Part shown: positions 54,593-64,000 of the stretch, in pieces
How positions within the stretch are numbered: position 1 is the first letter of the stretch
Layout: every line of letters begins with the position of its first letter
Assembly (NCBI GenBank): GCA_927797885.1
Contig: OV696605.1
Coordinates: 2,889,157 to 2,953,156, forward strand
DNA: 64,000 bases
Direction: 5' to 3'
From: Gloeomargaritales cyanobacterium VI4D9
Lineage (GTDB): Bacteria > Cyanobacteriota > Cyanobacteriia > Gloeomargaritales > Gloeomargaritaceae
Translations under genes and position numbers: made by a program
Notes under the pieces: model-generated
Told to the model about the DNA's origin: nothing
Databases searched by the model: none
The model's input: only the letters and a program-made list of their open reading frames with translations

Positions 54593-55549
54593 ATGCCTAC
54601 ACATTCCTTAGATTTACGGCAAAGAATTGTAGCTGCATACCAAGCGGGAGAACAATCCGGGAAGTAGCTAAGCGGTTTATAGCAAAGCGTGGCGAAGCCA
54701 TTGGTAACTAAAAGGACAGTACATCGCCCGGTACAACAGTATAAACAGACTCAAGACTTAACACCTAAAAAAGTAGGGACAAAACGAGTTGGAATTTTAG
54801 AACAAAATCAAGTTGAGATTTTAGCCATTGTTGAAGAGTATCCAGATAAGTGTTTGTGGCAATATGTTGAGATAATCGGAGAAAGGCTAGGAAGTGAGTA
54901 TTAGCACATTGTATTCTTTCTTGAAAAAGCATAAAATCACTCTAAAAAAAAAGACATTCCGCAGTGAAAAAGCCAAGAGTGAAGTTGTGCAGAACGCTTA
55001 GGATACTGGCATAAGATTGGAAGCGTTCCAGCCGAAGATATAGTTGCCGTAGATGAAACAGCAACCTGGGAGGGCATGGAGAGGAAAGTTGCATGGAGTT
55101 TACAAGGGAAAAAAGTTTATAGTTATCGCCAGAAAAACAAGGGTCAGAAATACACGTTAATCGGTGCTATATCTGTGGAGGGCGTTGTTTGTCATAAAAT
55201 CATCAAAGGCTCCATGAAGAAACAGGATTTTTTAGAATTTGTGAAAACAGAATTATGCCCAAAATTAAATGAGAAGAAGGTGGTAATTATGGACAACTTG
55301 AATAGTCATAAAGCCATAGAAGTACAACAGATGATTAGCCAGACCGGTGCTCGTCTATTGTATCTCCCTGTGTATTCACCAGAATTTAATCCAATGGAAA
55401 TGATGTGGTCAGTTCTAAAGAATTTTATTCGACAGTTTCATGATTCACCAGTAAAGGATATACAGTCAATTATCCAAGCATCTTTGTTATTGATTAATCC
55501 TTCTTCTTTTGCAAATTGGTTTACCAAATGTTGCTACTGTACCCCATAA
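54593..55549 (+). pseudogene. IS630-family transposase, frameshifted
   Basis: The frame starts MPTHSLDLRQRIVAAYQAGE, is broken near TIREVAKRFI, again by a 22-bp repeat at 54682, near 54895 (LGSEY then STLYSFLKKHK), and near 55000, and ends in an intact catalytic part: AVDETATWE (first Asp), KVVIMDNLNSH (second) and YSPEFNPMEMMW (Glu). It is not functional as it stands. Confidence 0.9.
54682..54703 (+). repeat. 22-bp dispersed repeat inserted in the IS630 transposase
   Basis: The core GCGTGGCGAAGCC lies between codons for KRFI and VTKRTV. Deleting exactly 22 bases restores the frame. Sibling at 22449-22471. Confidence 0.8.
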
Positions 55550-55578
55550 TAAAGGAAAAGACTGTATAGTAATTTCAA

Positions 55579-55609
55579 ACAAGTTTGCGACATTCGCCTT
55601 TACCTGCAA
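55579..55609 (+). repeat. 31-bp direct repeat, right of IS630
   Basis: Identical to 54471-54501. The stretch 55610-55690 after it holds no gene. Confidence 0.8.
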
Positions 55610-55691
55610 ACCCTGTCCTAGAAGGGGATACAGTGATTACCAGTGCCTCAAAGTGTTGCATTTTCTTGTGAAACGATTATAAAATAAAAAA

Positions 55692-55720
55692 ATACAAAAA
55701 AACCCTGGGATTCCCAGGGT
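55692..55720 (-). terminator. Rho-independent terminator of the rubrerythrin gene
   Basis: On the reverse strand an ACCCTGGGA/TCCCAGGGT stem is followed by a T run. Confidence 0.85.
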
Positions 55721-55782
55721 CAGGTCATGCAATCAGACGTAAATACCTAAAATTTTCAGGTAACTTTTAGGCACCCAGAACC

Positions 55783-56325
55783 CTAAACATGGGCAGGCAG
55801 GGATTCCAATGCCCGCCGCACCCAAGTCGCATGGCGAGTTTCAGAGCGGACAATCTCCTCAAACACCCGGGCGACCTCTTCCTTGCCCTGTTTGCGCGCC
55901 AATTCCACAAACGCCGGATAGGTCTTTTCGCTCTCGATGCTTTCCACTTCCAGAGCGGTTTCCAGCGCCCGCCGCAGACCCCGGGGGTCATTCGCCACCA
56001 CTTCCATCTGGGCATGAATTTCCGCCACCAGCCGCTTGGCTTCCAGGGTTTGGGGGGTATCGGTCACCTCCAAATCCTGGTACAACTGCCGCACCAATTC
56101 GGCGTGTTCCCCTTCCTCCCGGGCAATCGCATCAAACATGGCACCAATTTCGGGATAGCCGGACTGACGGGCAATTTCCGCAAACGTGGGGTACATACAT
56201 TCGTGTTCGTACAGTTCCACTTCGATAGTGGAAGCCGCATTCAAATCCGTTTCATCGTGGTACACCGCTTCCTGGAAAAACCGGTCAATTCCCAGAAAGT
56301 CCTCTTGATAATGATTCAGACTCAT
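55783..56325 (-). CDS. Rubrerythrin-family diiron protein
   Basis: 180 residues from ATG 56325 (MSLNHYQ; ATG 56331 is an alternative). Four-helix bundle with two E-x2-H type motifs: EVELYEHECMYP and REEGEHAELV in the first half, EVESIESEKTYP and VRSETRHATWV in the second. Rubrerythrins reduce peroxide. No C-terminal rubredoxin domain is present, so an outside electron donor is needed. A good terminator follows, so it is transcribed alone. Confidence 0.9.
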   Translation of the reverse strand: MSLNHYQEDFLGIDRFFQEAVYHDETDLNAASTIEVELYEHECMYPTFAEIARQSGYPEIGAMFDAIAREEGEHAELVRQLYQDLEVTDTPQTLEAKRLVAEIHAQMEVVANDPRGLRRALETALEVESIESEKTYPAFVELARKQGKEEVARVFEEIVRSETRHATWVRRALESLPAHV

Positions 56326-56659
56326 GCCCAACTCCTAAAACATTGTGATGGACTACAGGTTGCGACTAGCATTATTACCCACTCTGGGGGCAAAAAAGTT
56401 TTCATTTTATTGCGCTCAATGGTGCATTTTTTTACAAAACCCTTGACATTAGGGGCACCTCTGTTTATACGCACGACCAGAACGTTCCCTCGCTGGCATC
56501 CTGATTGCAAGGGTAATGTAGGGATTGTTACAGAACACCAAATCTGTGGGCGGTGCCCTGAGAACCCCATGTTCTCAATTGATGAATCGCATCGCTCAAA
56601 GTTACTCAAGGTTCTGCTTCACCCGCCGAGATTGGTTTGAATGTTCAATAGACAATCTC
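56326..56659. other. Intergenic stretch with a possible decayed miniature element
   Basis: GGGCACCTCTGTTTATACG at 56453 and GGGCGGTGCCC near 56549-56559 resemble the IS5-type ends, but no target duplication is seen. I find no gene here. Confidence 0.4.
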
Positions 56660-56929
56660 TTAACGGTCGAGTATAACCGGATTGTTATGCGGCAGAGTGG
56701 TTACCAAGCTATCAACATCTAACTGCTCACAATCCTGCTCGATGGCTTCACGCATCAACTGAAGGTCATCAGCGGGAATGGAGCCAGCAAACTGCAACAA
56801 TTTTTGCCCTGGTGTACCTCGCACTTCCGTTTTTGCCAATGCCCGAACAAATTCAAGTACCTGCCATTGTAAATGCTGTGGCATCACTTTCAACTGTTCA
56901 ACAACTTCATCAATAATATGAGTGTCCAT
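56660..56929 (-). CDS. Antitoxin-like protein (DUF2281-like), orphan
   Basis: 89 residues. HLQWQVLEFVRALAKTEVRG and FAGSIPADDLQLMREAIEQDCEQLD match the helix and C-terminal binding segment of small cyanobacterial antitoxins that pair with PIN-domain toxins. After DCEQLD the usual short end is replaced by about 20 residues (ending NNPVILDR) that look unlike the family. No toxin gene follows; repeats are at the 3' side. Confidence 0.65.
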   Translation of the reverse strand: MDTHIIDEVVEQLKVMPQHLQWQVLEFVRALAKTEVRGTPGQKLLQFAGSIPADDLQLMREAIEQDCEQLDVDSLVTTLPHNNPVILDR

Positions 56930-57092
56930 ATCACCCTTTTTCTAGTATCATACATCACTAATCTATTAACTTGAAATACAGGCAAGGCATTGTCAACGAT
57001 CCCTTCACCAGAGACTTCAACTGCATAACAGCAATTTTGCCATTTTAACTCACCTTTAGAAGTATTTAGAAGTATTTTTTCCGTAGCACAAA

Positions 57093-58073
57093 TTACCCAC
57101 CCCGAGCCGCCAAATCCGCATCCTGCAAGGTTCGTCCCGTCGCCGCTAGATAGACATCGTCCAGACTTGGTTGGGACTGCATTACACTAAATACGGGTAG
57201 ATTGAGGCTCGTTACCTTTTCTTGAATCATTGCCAAGCCGTTGGGGGTCGGTGCAATCACCAGATTCAAGGAATTACCCTGGGTGGTATTGATAATCACA
57301 TTCTGGACAAAGTGCAGTTCTTGTAAAACTTTTTGTACCCGTTCCGCCTCATCTCTTGGCGTGAATTCCCGCACCTTCAGGGTCACCCGTTCCCCACCCA
57401 AGGCGGCTTTCAAGGCACTGGGAGTATCGCTGGCAATCAGTTTCCCCTGGTCTAAAATTGCCACCCGGTCGGCGAGGGCATCAATTTCTTCTAGGTAATG
57501 GCTGGTGAGAAACACCGTTGTCCCCTGGGCACGAATCCGGCGGAGAAATTCCCAGACCACCGTGCGGCTTTCAATATCCAACCCCACCGTCGGCTCATCC
57601 AAAACCAACACCTGGGGCTGATGCAACAATCCCATCGCCAAATCCAAGCGTTTTTTCATCCCGCCGGAATAGCCCCCCGTGCGGCGATCCACCCAATCTT
57701 CTAGGTTGAGCAGGCTCACCATTTCCGCAATTCTTTGTTGGGCAAAATCCCGCGGTAGATGATAAATGTCCGCATGAAGTTGCAAAAGTTCTCGCCCGGT
57801 TAAGACCTTATCTAAAGCCAATTCCTGTGCCACATACCCCAACTTTTGGCGCACCCGCCGGGGCTGTTCCAAAACAGAAATCCCTGTGACAAAAATATCC
57901 CCCGTATCGGGTCGGGTCAGGGTACACAAACACCGGATTAATGTGGTTTTACCCGCCCCATTCGGACCTAATAAACCAAAGATTTCCCCCGCCGGAACGG
58001 TTAAGGAAATGCCCTTGAGGGCGGTAATTTTGCCATAGGTTTTATGGAGGTTAATAATTTCAATCAGGGTCAT
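57093..58073 (-). CDS. ABC transporter ATP-binding protein, DrrA type
   Basis: 326 residues from ATG 58073; the longer start at 58097 lacks a ribosome site. Walker A LLGPNGAGKTTLIR, signature YSGGMKKRLDLAMG, Walker B VLVLDEPTVGLD, H-loop LTSHYLEE. The C-terminal domain (VTLKVREFTPRDEAERVQK) and DVYLAATGR end are typical of the daunorubicin-resistance DrrA family. The permease partner (DrrB-like) is not in the window, so the substrate is unknown. Confidence 0.9.
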   Translation of the reverse strand: MTLIEIINLHKTYGKITALKGISLTVPAGEIFGLLGPNGAGKTTLIRCLCTLTRPDTGDIFVTGISVLEQPRRVRQKLGYVAQELALDKVLTGRELLQLHADIYHLPRDFAQQRIAEMVSLLNLEDWVDRRTGGYSGGMKKRLDLAMGLLHQPQVLVLDEPTVGLDIESRTVVWEFLRRIRAQGTTVFLTSHYLEEIDALADRVAILDQGKLIASDTPSALKAALGGERVTLKVREFTPRDEAERVQKVLQELHFVQNVIINTTQGNSLNLVIAPTPNGLAMIQEKVTSLNLPVFSVMQSQPSLDDVYLAATGRTLQDADLAARGG

Positions 58074-58366
58074 TGGGTAAATGCTAGGTAATCCCACCTG
58101 CTCTAGTATAGAATAATTGTATTCGAGTTGTGAACTGCTGTTTAGGGAAACCCAAGGGCGGCGGTTGCCCTGCCTACCATTGATTGTTGTACGACTGATT
58201 TTTCGGGTAATGGATTGCCACCTTCGGGTTTATCGCCAGCCAGATGTTATACAATAAAATGTGCTTAGTAATTTTACGGGATATTGCCCTGCGTCCCTCA
58301 TGTCGTCACCGATTGGTTGATGGATGATGGAGGTGACACTGCTCTACTCTCACTTGCAAACAAATC

Positions 58367-58750
58367 ATGGATATTTTGACCATTCTGCGGGAAGATTACG
58401 CCCGTTTTCCTGATAATCAAACCTACAGTATTTATGCGGAAGATATAACCTTTGCTGACCCGATGCTGCGGGTGCAGGGGCGCAAGAAATATGAGGATAT
58501 GATCCATTTTCTGGCGACCTGGTTTCAGAATATCCGCCTGGAATTGCATGGGATGGAACAGCAGGGGCAGGTGATTCACACCCGTTGGACGATGAGTTGG
58601 ACCGCCCCGTTACCCTGGCGACCCCGGGTGGTGGTGACCGGGCGCAGTGAACTGACGATGAACGACCAGGGGCAAATCAAGCAACAGATAGACTACTGGG
58701 ATTGCTCCCGCTGGGATTTGCTCCGCCAGCATTTACCATGGGCGGCTTAG
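58367..58750 (+). CDS. DUF2358-family protein
   Basis: 127 residues. MDILTILREDYARFP, IYAEDITFADPM and the second half with WTMSWTAPLPWRPRVVVTG are typical of DUF2358, a SnoaL/NTF2-like cone fold found in cyanobacteria and plastids, with no known function. The end overlaps the next gene by 13 bases. Confidence 0.85.
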   Translation: MDILTILREDYARFPDNQTYSIYAEDITFADPMLRVQGRKKYEDMIHFLATWFQNIRLELHGMEQQGQVIHTRWTMSWTAPLPWRPRVVVTGRSELTMNDQGQIKQQIDYWDCSRWDLLRQHLPWAA

Positions 58751-59118
58751 TCGCTGAACCGGAGTCCTTGGCGTATCGGCGGGGGCGTTTGGCTCTGCGG
58801 TGTTTGCCCTTTACCGTGAGGTTTCTGAGCTTGATGTTGGAGCGCAGTGTGGCGGTGGGGGAATTGGTGGGGGCAAAGGCGGTGGCGATGGGTTATACCC
58901 GGCGGGCGTTGTCCCCGGTAGAGGCGGAACGGGATACGGACTGGTTGTTGCGCTTGGGGGTACTGCGCCGGGAGGTGGATGGGCAGGGGTTGACGGATCG
59001 GTTTCGGCTTACGCCCTTGGGACGGCAATTGCTGGCGGAATGGCAAACCACACCTTGGTCGCCGCCGACTTGGGGGGAACGGTTGCGGCATTGGGGCTGG
59101 CGGTGGCTGAAACGATAG
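58738..59118 (+). CDS. Npun_F0494-like winged-helix-type protein
   Basis: 126 residues from ATG 58738, which overlaps the DUF2358 gene. ALRCLPFTVRFLSLML, TDWLLRLGVLRREVDGQGLTDRFRLTPLGRQLL resembles the Npun_F0494 family of cyanobacteria; the second half has the look of a winged-helix DNA-binding fold. I am moderately sure of the family and do not know the function. Confidence 0.68.
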   Translation: MGGLVAEPESLAYRRGRLALRCLPFTVRFLSLMLERSVAVGELVGAKAVAMGYTRRALSPVEAERDTDWLLRLGVLRREVDGQGLTDRFRLTPLGRQLLAEWQTTPWSPPTWGERLRHWGWRWLKR

Positions 59119-59182
59119 GATTTGCACCTGGGGCACAAAATCAAGGACAATAGATAAGCAATGATTTTCTGACTTGCGGAGA

Positions 59183-59512
59183 ATGATGGCTCCTCTGCCC
59201 ATTCGGGATGAAGCGTTTACCACGGAAGTGCTGGAAGCCCCGGAACCGGTGCTGGTGTATGTGTGGGCAGACTGGTGTGGTCCCTGTCGGTTGATGACCC
59301 AGATTTTGACCCAGATGGCAGACCAGTGGCAGGGTCGGCTGAAGATGGTGAAAATGCACGCCGATGAAAATCCCCTGACGGTCAAGCAGTACCGGGTGGA
59401 AGGGATTCCGGCCCTCCTGCTGTTTCGGGATGGGCAATTGCTCTGGAACCATGAGGGGGTGCTGAATCAGGCGAAACTCCAGCACGCCTTGACGCAACAT
59501 TTGGCGGGGTAG
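59183..59512 (+). CDS. Thioredoxin-like protein
   Basis: 109 residues. Active site WADWCGPCRL and cis-Pro loop VEGIPALLLFRDG are intact. GCGGAGA precedes the ATG. The downstream aminotransferase starts 5 bases after its stop, so the two are co-transcribed. The unusual N-terminus (PLPIRDEAFTTEVLEAPEP) is that of a specialised thioredoxin, not of TrxA. Confidence 0.93.
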   Translation: MMAPLPIRDEAFTTEVLEAPEPVLVYVWADWCGPCRLMTQILTQMADQWQGRLKMVKMHADENPLTVKQYRVEGIPALLLFRDGQLLWNHEGVLNQAKLQHALTQHLAG

Positions 59513-59517
59513 GGATC

Positions 59518-60696
59518 ATGGTACGGTTGGCGCAACGGTTGGCTCCCCTGGCGCAGAATGTGTTTGCGGATATGGATCAGGCGAAGGCGCAGGTGGTGGC
59601 GCAGGGCATGGATGTGATTGACCTGTCCCTGGGGTCTTCCGATTTGCCCACCCGCCCGGAGATTTTGGCGGTGATTGCGGAATCCTTGCAGGATCAGCGC
59701 ACCCACGGGTATCTGCTGTTTCACGGCACTCAGGAGTTTCGGCGGGCGGCGGCGACCTGGTATGAACGGCGTTATGGGGTGGCGGTGGACCCGGAAACGG
59801 AGGTACTGCCGTTGATTGGTTCCCAGGAGGGGACGGCGCATTTGCCCCTAGCGGTGTTGAATCCAGGGGATTACGCCATTTTGCTGGACCCGGGGTATCC
59901 TTCCCATGCGGGGGGGGTGGCGTTGGCGGGGGGGCAGATGTATCCCCTGCGTTTGCGGGCGGAGCAGGGGTTTTTGCCGGATTTTGGAGCCATTCCTGAC
60001 CCAGTGCTAGAGCGTGCCCGGTTGCTGGTGCTGTCCTATCCCCACAACCCGACGGCGGCGGTGGCGGATGTGGAGGTGATGCGGGCGGCGGTGGATTTTT
60101 GTCGCCGGTATGATTTGGTGCTGTGCCATGATTTCCCCTATGCGGATTTGGTGTTTGGGGAGACGTTGCCCCCCTCCGTACTGCAAGCAGACCGGGATAA
60201 GCGGCTCAGTATCGAGTTTTTTAGTATGTCCAAGTCCTACAACATGGGGGGCTTTCGGTTGGGTTATGCCATTGGTAACCGGGAGTTAATTTTGGCATTG
60301 CGGCGGGTGAAGGCGGCGGTGGATTTTAACCAGTACGGGGGAATTTTGCGGGCGGGTGCCCAGGCGCTGTTGGGGGATCAAACCGGGGTGCGGGAGATGG
60401 TGGCAACCTTCCGGGAACGGCGGGATGGGTTTGTGAGGGCGTTGCACCGGATTGGCTGGTCCGTGCCCCTACCCCCGGCGACCATGTATGTTTGGGCACC
60501 CCTTCCCCCGGCTTGGGCGAGCAATTCCCTGGACTTTTGTCAGCATTTGGTACAGAAAACCGGGGTGGCGGCTTGTCCGGGGGTGGGCTTTGGGGCGGGG
60601 GGGGAAGGGTATGTGCGGTTTGCCCTGGTGCATCCCCCGGCTCGTTTGCAGTTGGCGGTTGACCGCATGGCAACCTGGTTAGGTCTGATCGTGTAG
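59518..60696 (+). CDS. PLP-dependent aminotransferase, LL-DAP/aspartate type
   Basis: 392 residues, fold type I. The PLP lysine is in FFSMSKSYNMGGFRLGY; SYPHNPTAAVADVEVM and DFPYADLVF bind PLP. It is close to LL-diaminopimelate/aspartate aminotransferases (DapC/AspC-like), perhaps of the lysine and peptidoglycan pathway, but substrate cannot be settled from sequence. It is coupled to the thioredoxin gene. Confidence 0.88.
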   Translation: MVRLAQRLAPLAQNVFADMDQAKAQVVAQGMDVIDLSLGSSDLPTRPEILAVIAESLQDQRTHGYLLFHGTQEFRRAAATWYERRYGVAVDPETEVLPLIGSQEGTAHLPLAVLNPGDYAILLDPGYPSHAGGVALAGGQMYPLRLRAEQGFLPDFGAIPDPVLERARLLVLSYPHNPTAAVADVEVMRAAVDFCRRYDLVLCHDFPYADLVFGETLPPSVLQADRDKRLSIEFFSMSKSYNMGGFRLGYAIGNRELILALRRVKAAVDFNQYGGILRAGAQALLGDQTGVREMVATFRERRDGFVRALHRIGWSVPLPPATMYVWAPLPPAWASNSLDFCQHLVQKTGVAACPGVGFGAGGEGYVRFALVHPPARLQLAVDRMATWLGLIV

Positions 60697-60849
60697 CCGT
60701 AAGCTCTATTCCTTCCCTGGCAATTGTCAATAATCCGGGAACTGAATAGGAACTGTTAGCAGGTGATCAGGGCTTTGGTCTCGGTGGCAACGGTATTAGC
60801 TTTTGAGGATGGGGCGATAAGCTAGAACTACTGGGTTCTGGTGGCGGCG

Positions 60850-62340
60850 ATGGGTTTGGCGACGGCGGTGGAAGAATTACGCACCCTGATTCTGTCGTTT
60901 CACCCCATCATCGTGATTGAAACGGTGGAGGAGGAGCGGGTACAACAGGTATTACAAACCCTTGCCCCGACGATTCCTTTGCCCCTGTTTGAATGGTCGG
61001 TGACCCGGGGGTTGGTGCGCCTGCCCTGTGCGGTGGGACGCGCTTTACATGGAACAACAGACCCCCTGCTTGCCCTGGGCAATATGGCGGAATACACGGT
61101 GGAGGCGATTTTTTGTTTGCAGGATTTTGCCCCCCATCTGAGCGAGCCGCCGGTTGCCCGGAAAATGCGGGAATTGGCACGGCAATTTAGCCAGACCCGC
61201 TCCACCATGATCCTCACCGGGGCGACCATCACCCTGCCTGCGGAATTACACGATTACGCTGTGCGCTACACCCTGCCGCTGGCGGATACCCAGGAATTGC
61301 GCCAGATGGTCAAGTCGGTCTTGACCTCCCTTAAGGACAAACAGCCGGTTAAAATTGACCTCCAACCCTGGCAAATGGATGAACTCCTGCGGGCATTGCA
61401 GGGGATGACCCTCAACCAAGCCCGGCAAGCGGTTGCCCATGCGATTTTGGTGGATGGTGCCCTGAGTGCCGCCGATATTCCCCGGATTTTGGCGCGCAAA
61501 GCCCAGGCGATTCAGGCGGAGGGATTGCTGGAGTATTACCCGGTGACTGAACCCCGCATTGAGTTGGGGGGCTTTCAGCGGTTGAAACAGTGGATACAGC
61601 GGGCGCAGATGGGCTTTACCCCCCAGGCGCAGGCGTTGAATCTCCCGGCACCCAAGGGAATTTTGCTGGTGGGGGTGCAGGGCTGTGGCAAGTCCCTGGC
61701 GGCGAAGGTGATCGCCCAGGAATGGGGGATGCCCCTGGTGAAATTGGATGTGGGGCGACTGTACGACAAATACGTGGGGGAGTCGGAGAAAAACCTGCGC
61801 CGTGCCCTGCTGTTAACCGCTTCCCTAGCGCCGGTGGTGTTGTGGGTGGATGAATTGGAAAAAGCCGTCGGCGGTGGTCATGATGGGGATACGGGGGTGA
61901 GCCAGCGGTTTTTGGGCACCCTACTGACCTGGATGCAGGAAAAAACCCAGCCGGTGTTTATCGTCGCCACGGCAAATGACCTCAGCCCCTTGCCCCCGGA
62001 ACTCCTGCGGAAGGGACGCTTTGATGAAATTTTCTTTGTGGATTTACCCGACGAGGTGGAACGGGAGCGCATCTGGCAGATTCATCTCCGCTATCGCAAG
62101 CAAGACCCGGCGCAATTCGATTTACCCAGCTTGGTCAAGGCAAGTGAGGGCTTCAGTGGGGCGGAAATCGAACAGGTGGTGGTGGCGGGATTGTACCGCG
62201 CCTTGTATATCCAAAAACCCCTGGATACGGCTCTGCTGTTGGCGGAACTGGAACAGACCATTCCCCTATCCGTCAGCCGCCGGGAGGAAATTAGCCACCT
62301 GCGCCAATTCGCCCGGGGACGCTTTACCCCGGTACATTGA
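60850..62340 (+). CDS. ycf46: AAA ATPase of the Ycf46 type
   Basis: 496 residues from ATG 60850 (GTG 60841 is an alternative). N-terminal domain of about 220 residues, then AAA core with Walker [16 protein letters not shown], Walker [13 protein letters not shown], sensor [13 protein letters not shown] and arginine finger [14 protein letters not shown]. The family is encoded in red-algal plastids (ycf46); the Synechocystis homologue (slr0374) is linked to CO2 uptake and photosynthesis. Its stop overlaps the dxs gene tail to tail by 17 bases. Confidence 0.9.
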   Translation: MGLATAVEELRTLILSFHPIIVIETVEEERVQQVLQTLAPTIPLPLFEWSVTRGLVRLPCAVGRALHGTTDPLLALGNMAEYTVEAIFCLQDFAPHLSEPPVARKMRELARQFSQTRSTMILTGATITLPAELHDYAVRYTLPLADTQELRQMVKSVLTSLKDKQPVKIDLQPWQMDELLRALQGMTLNQARQAVAHAILVDGALSAADIPRILARKAQAIQAEGLLEYYPVTEPRIELGGFQRLKQWIQRAQMGFTPQAQALNLPAPKGILLVGVQGCGKSLAAKVIAQEWGMPLVKLDVGRLYDKYVGESEKNLRRALLLTASLAPVVLWVDELEKAVGGGHDGDTGVSQRFLGTLLTWMQEKTQPVFIVATANDLSPLPPELLRKGRFDEIFFVDLPDEVERERIWQIHLRYRKQDPAQFDLPSLVKASEGFSGAEIEQVVVAGLYRALYIQKPLDTALLLAELEQTIPLSVSRREEISHLRQFARGRFTPVH

Positions 62341-64000
62341 CCGCCAGCCCCAGCCCCAAAAATTCCTGAATCCGCGCGCTCATCTGGGGTGGGGTCAGCC
62401 CCAAATCCGCCTTGGATTCCTCCGGTTTGGCGTGATCCACCAACACATCCGGCACCCCCAGGCGCAGGAGCGAGACGGTCAACCCCGCATCCAACAAGGC
62501 TTCCGCCACCGCACTGCCAAAGCCCCCCGGCAAGCACCCCTCCTCCAAAGTCACCACCCGCCCAATTTCCTGAGCCAGCGGCAGAATCAACTCCGTATCC
62601 AAGGGCTTGGCAAACCGGGCATTGATCACGGCGGCATCCACCCCGTGTTCCCCAAGCAGTTCCGCCGTCTGTAAGGCAGGCACCACCATGGAACCGTAGG
62701 CGACCAGCAGGACATCCCGCCCGTGCCGCAGGAGTTCCCCTTTGCCGATGGGAAGCGGTTCCCAACCCTCCTCCATTAACGGCACCCCATAGCCATTCCC
62801 CCGGGGGTAGCGCAAGGCAATTGGTCCCGCCGTGTACTGAATGCCCGTGACGATCATCCGCTGCAATTCCGCCTCATCCTTGGGCGCCATCAGCACCATG
62901 TGGGGCAGGCACCGCAGATAGGCAATGTCATACATCCCCTGGTGGGTCGGCCCATCCGCCCCCACAATCCCCGCCCGGTCCATGCAGAAAAACACCGGCA
63001 ATTTCTGAATACACACGTCATGCACAATCTGGTCAAACGCCCGTTGCAAAAACGTGGAATAAATCGCCGCCACCGGCCGCATCCCCTCACAGGCTAACCC
63101 CGCCGCCAACGTCACCGCGTGCTGTTCCGCAATCCCCACATCAATATACTGGTTGGGGCAATGTTTTTGGAGAATATCCAAGCCCGTCCCCGTCCCCATC
63201 GCCGCCGTAATCGCCACAATCTTCGGGTTATCCTGCGCCAAACGGGTGAGGGTCTGCCCAAACACCTTGGAGTAACTGGGGGGCTTGGGTTTACTCGCCG
63301 GTTTGGGTTTGCCTGTTGCCAAATCAAAGGCATTTTGGGCGTGATACCCCACCTGGTCCTGCTCCGCCACCTCGTAGCCCTTGCCCTTCGTGGTCGCCAC
63401 GTGTACCAGCACCGGTCCACAGATTTGGTGCGCCCGCTGAAACGTATCAATTAATTCCGCAATGTTATGCCCATCCACCGGCCCGAAATAGGTAAACCCC
63501 AACTCCTCAAACACCGCCCCCACCTTCGGCACCGTCAGGCGTTTCATCCCCTCCTTCATGTTGTGCGCCAGGGCTTCATCCACAAAGGGCAAATGCTTAA
63601 ATTGCTCCTCCAGATTTTCCGTCAAAAACTGCATCGGCGGACTCAGGCGCAGTTTATTCAAATAGCGGGGAATCGCCCCCACATTCGGAGAAATGGACAT
63701 TTCATTGTCATTCAACACCACCAGTAACCGGGTTTTGGGTAAATGCCCCGCATGGTTGATCGCCTCCAACGCCATCCCACCGGTGAGCGCCCCATCCCCA
63801 ATGATCGCCACCACCTTAAAATCCTCCCCCCGCATATCCCGGGCAATCGCCATCCCCAGCGCCGCCGAAATACTGGTCGAAGCATGACCCGCCCCAAAAT
63901 GGTCAAACCGACTTTCCGAGCGTTTCAGATAACCGGCAATACCATTTTTTTGGCGCAGGGTATGGAACTGGTGATACCGCCCGGTAATGATTTTGTGCGG
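62324..64000 (-). CDS. dxs: 1-deoxy-D-xylulose-5-phosphate synthase Dxs, N-terminus beyond window
   Basis: The frame runs unbroken to the window edge, giving the last 558 residues (first visible [20 protein letters not shown]). TPP binding [46 protein letters not shown] and [10 protein letters not shown] are intact. Dxs joins pyruvate and glyceraldehyde 3-phosphate, the first step of the MEP pathway that feeds the phytyl chain of chlorophyll and carotenoids. Confidence 0.96.
   Translation of the reverse strand, partial: PHKIITGRYHQFHTLRQKNGIAGYLKRSESRFDHFGAGHASTSISAALGMAIARDMRGEDFKVVAIIGDGALTGGMALEAINHAGHLPKTRLLVVLNDNEMSISPNVGAIPRYLNKLRLSPPMQFLTENLEEQFKHLPFVDEALAHNMKEGMKRLTVPKVGAVFEELGFTYFGPVDGHNIAELIDTFQRAHQICGPVLVHVATTKGKGYEVAEQDQVGYHAQNAFDLATGKPKPASKPKPPSYSKVFGQTLTRLAQDNPKIVAITAAMGTGTGLDILQKHCPNQYIDVGIAEQHAVTLAAGLACEGMRPVAAIYSTFLQRAFDQIVHDVCIQKLPVFFCMDRAGIVGADGPTHQGMYDIAYLRCLPHMVLMAPKDEAELQRMIVTGIQYTAGPIALRYPRGNGYGVPLMEEGWEPLPIGKGELLRHGRDVLLVAYGSMVVPALQTAELLGEHGVDAAVINARFAKPLDTELILPLAQEIGRVVTLEEGCLPGGFGSAVAEALLDAGLTVSLLRLGVPDVLVDHAKPEESKADLGLTPPQMSARIQEFLGLGLAVNVPG

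Larger units (their letters stand above)
54540..55564 (+). mobile_element. IS630-family element, complete ends, decayed gene
   Basis: 1025 bp, left end CAGTCTTTTATGCTATTATG, right end (reversed) CAGTCTTTTCCTTTATTATG, flanked by TA (54538-54539 and 55565-55566). Its ends are the model for MITE-4. Confidence 0.88.

Noticed and set aside
56453-56559. Full MITE with IS5-type ends
   Set aside because: Both ends are only partly matched and no target duplication is present; listed only as a possible remnant.
1-64000. tRNA or rRNA genes
   Set aside because: I looked for T-arm and rRNA signatures by eye and found none convincing; a covariance search would settle it.

Overview
This is a chromosomal segment of a cyanobacterium. 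The evidence is chlorophyll synthase (chlG), a cyanobacterial-type divinyl reductase, the NDH-1 genes ndhC-ndhK-ndhJ, SufR/SufB, DevB/DevC, a Ycf46-type AAA ATPase and several families that are common mainly in cyanobacteria (Uma2, DUF29, DUF2358, CIA30). Most of the window is moderately GC-rich; the stretch at about 46.5-52.8 kb is visibly more AT-rich. I cannot name the species from the sequence alone.

Layout. 0-1.3 kb: a pentapeptide-repeat lipoprotein (cut by the window edge) and chlG. 1.4-3.6 kb: two nearly identical Uma2 genes in a tandem duplication. 3.6-7.4 kb: a layered transposon graveyard in which IS630, ISL3, IS5 and IS1 copies are invaded by miniature elements; target duplications and restored reading frames show the order of events. 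7.4-12.8 kb: a small conserved gene, then pstS-pstC-pstA behind a Pho box, a flotillin-like protein and a J-domain membrane protein. 13.1-17.8 kb: a WD40 Ser/Thr kinase, ndhCKJ and an ABC ATPase. 18.1-24.2 kb: devB-devC, a CIA30 protein, a ruined Rpn-family gene, a DUF29 gene and a type IV pilin. 24.3-32.1 kb: a tandem operon of ten Uma2 genes plus a remnant. 32.4-46.4 kb: zwf, a TonB-like protein, sufR/sufB, recG, yidC, a glycosyltransferase, the divinyl reductase, a beta-barrel protein coupled to a GH5-like protein, and a DCC-family protein. 46.5-52.8 kb: a compact six-gene operon. 53.1-64 kb: a type II NADH dehydrogenase, a decayed IS630, rubrerythrin, an ABC ATPase, thioredoxin and aminotransferase genes, the Ycf46-type ATPase and a partial dxs.

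Two loci look least described. The first is the operon at 46553-52785: a membrane-anchored coiled-coil protein with an arginine-rich tail, a GT-B glycosyltransferase, three radical SAM proteins (two of them paralogues) and a small membrane-anchored protein with a calcium-loop-like motif. All six genes overlap or abut, so they are probably made together; I infer an envelope-directed modification system of unknown substrate. The second is the Uma2 array. The ribosome-binding site of each following gene lies inside the last codons of the gene before it, the coiled-coil tails vary in their number of 14-residue repeats, and the copies look homogenised by gene conversion.

The third theme is repeats. 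At least six families of miniature elements can be told apart by their terminal repeats and target duplications. A 22-23 bp dispersed repeat also interrupts two unrelated genes; taking it out restores the local reading frame in both.
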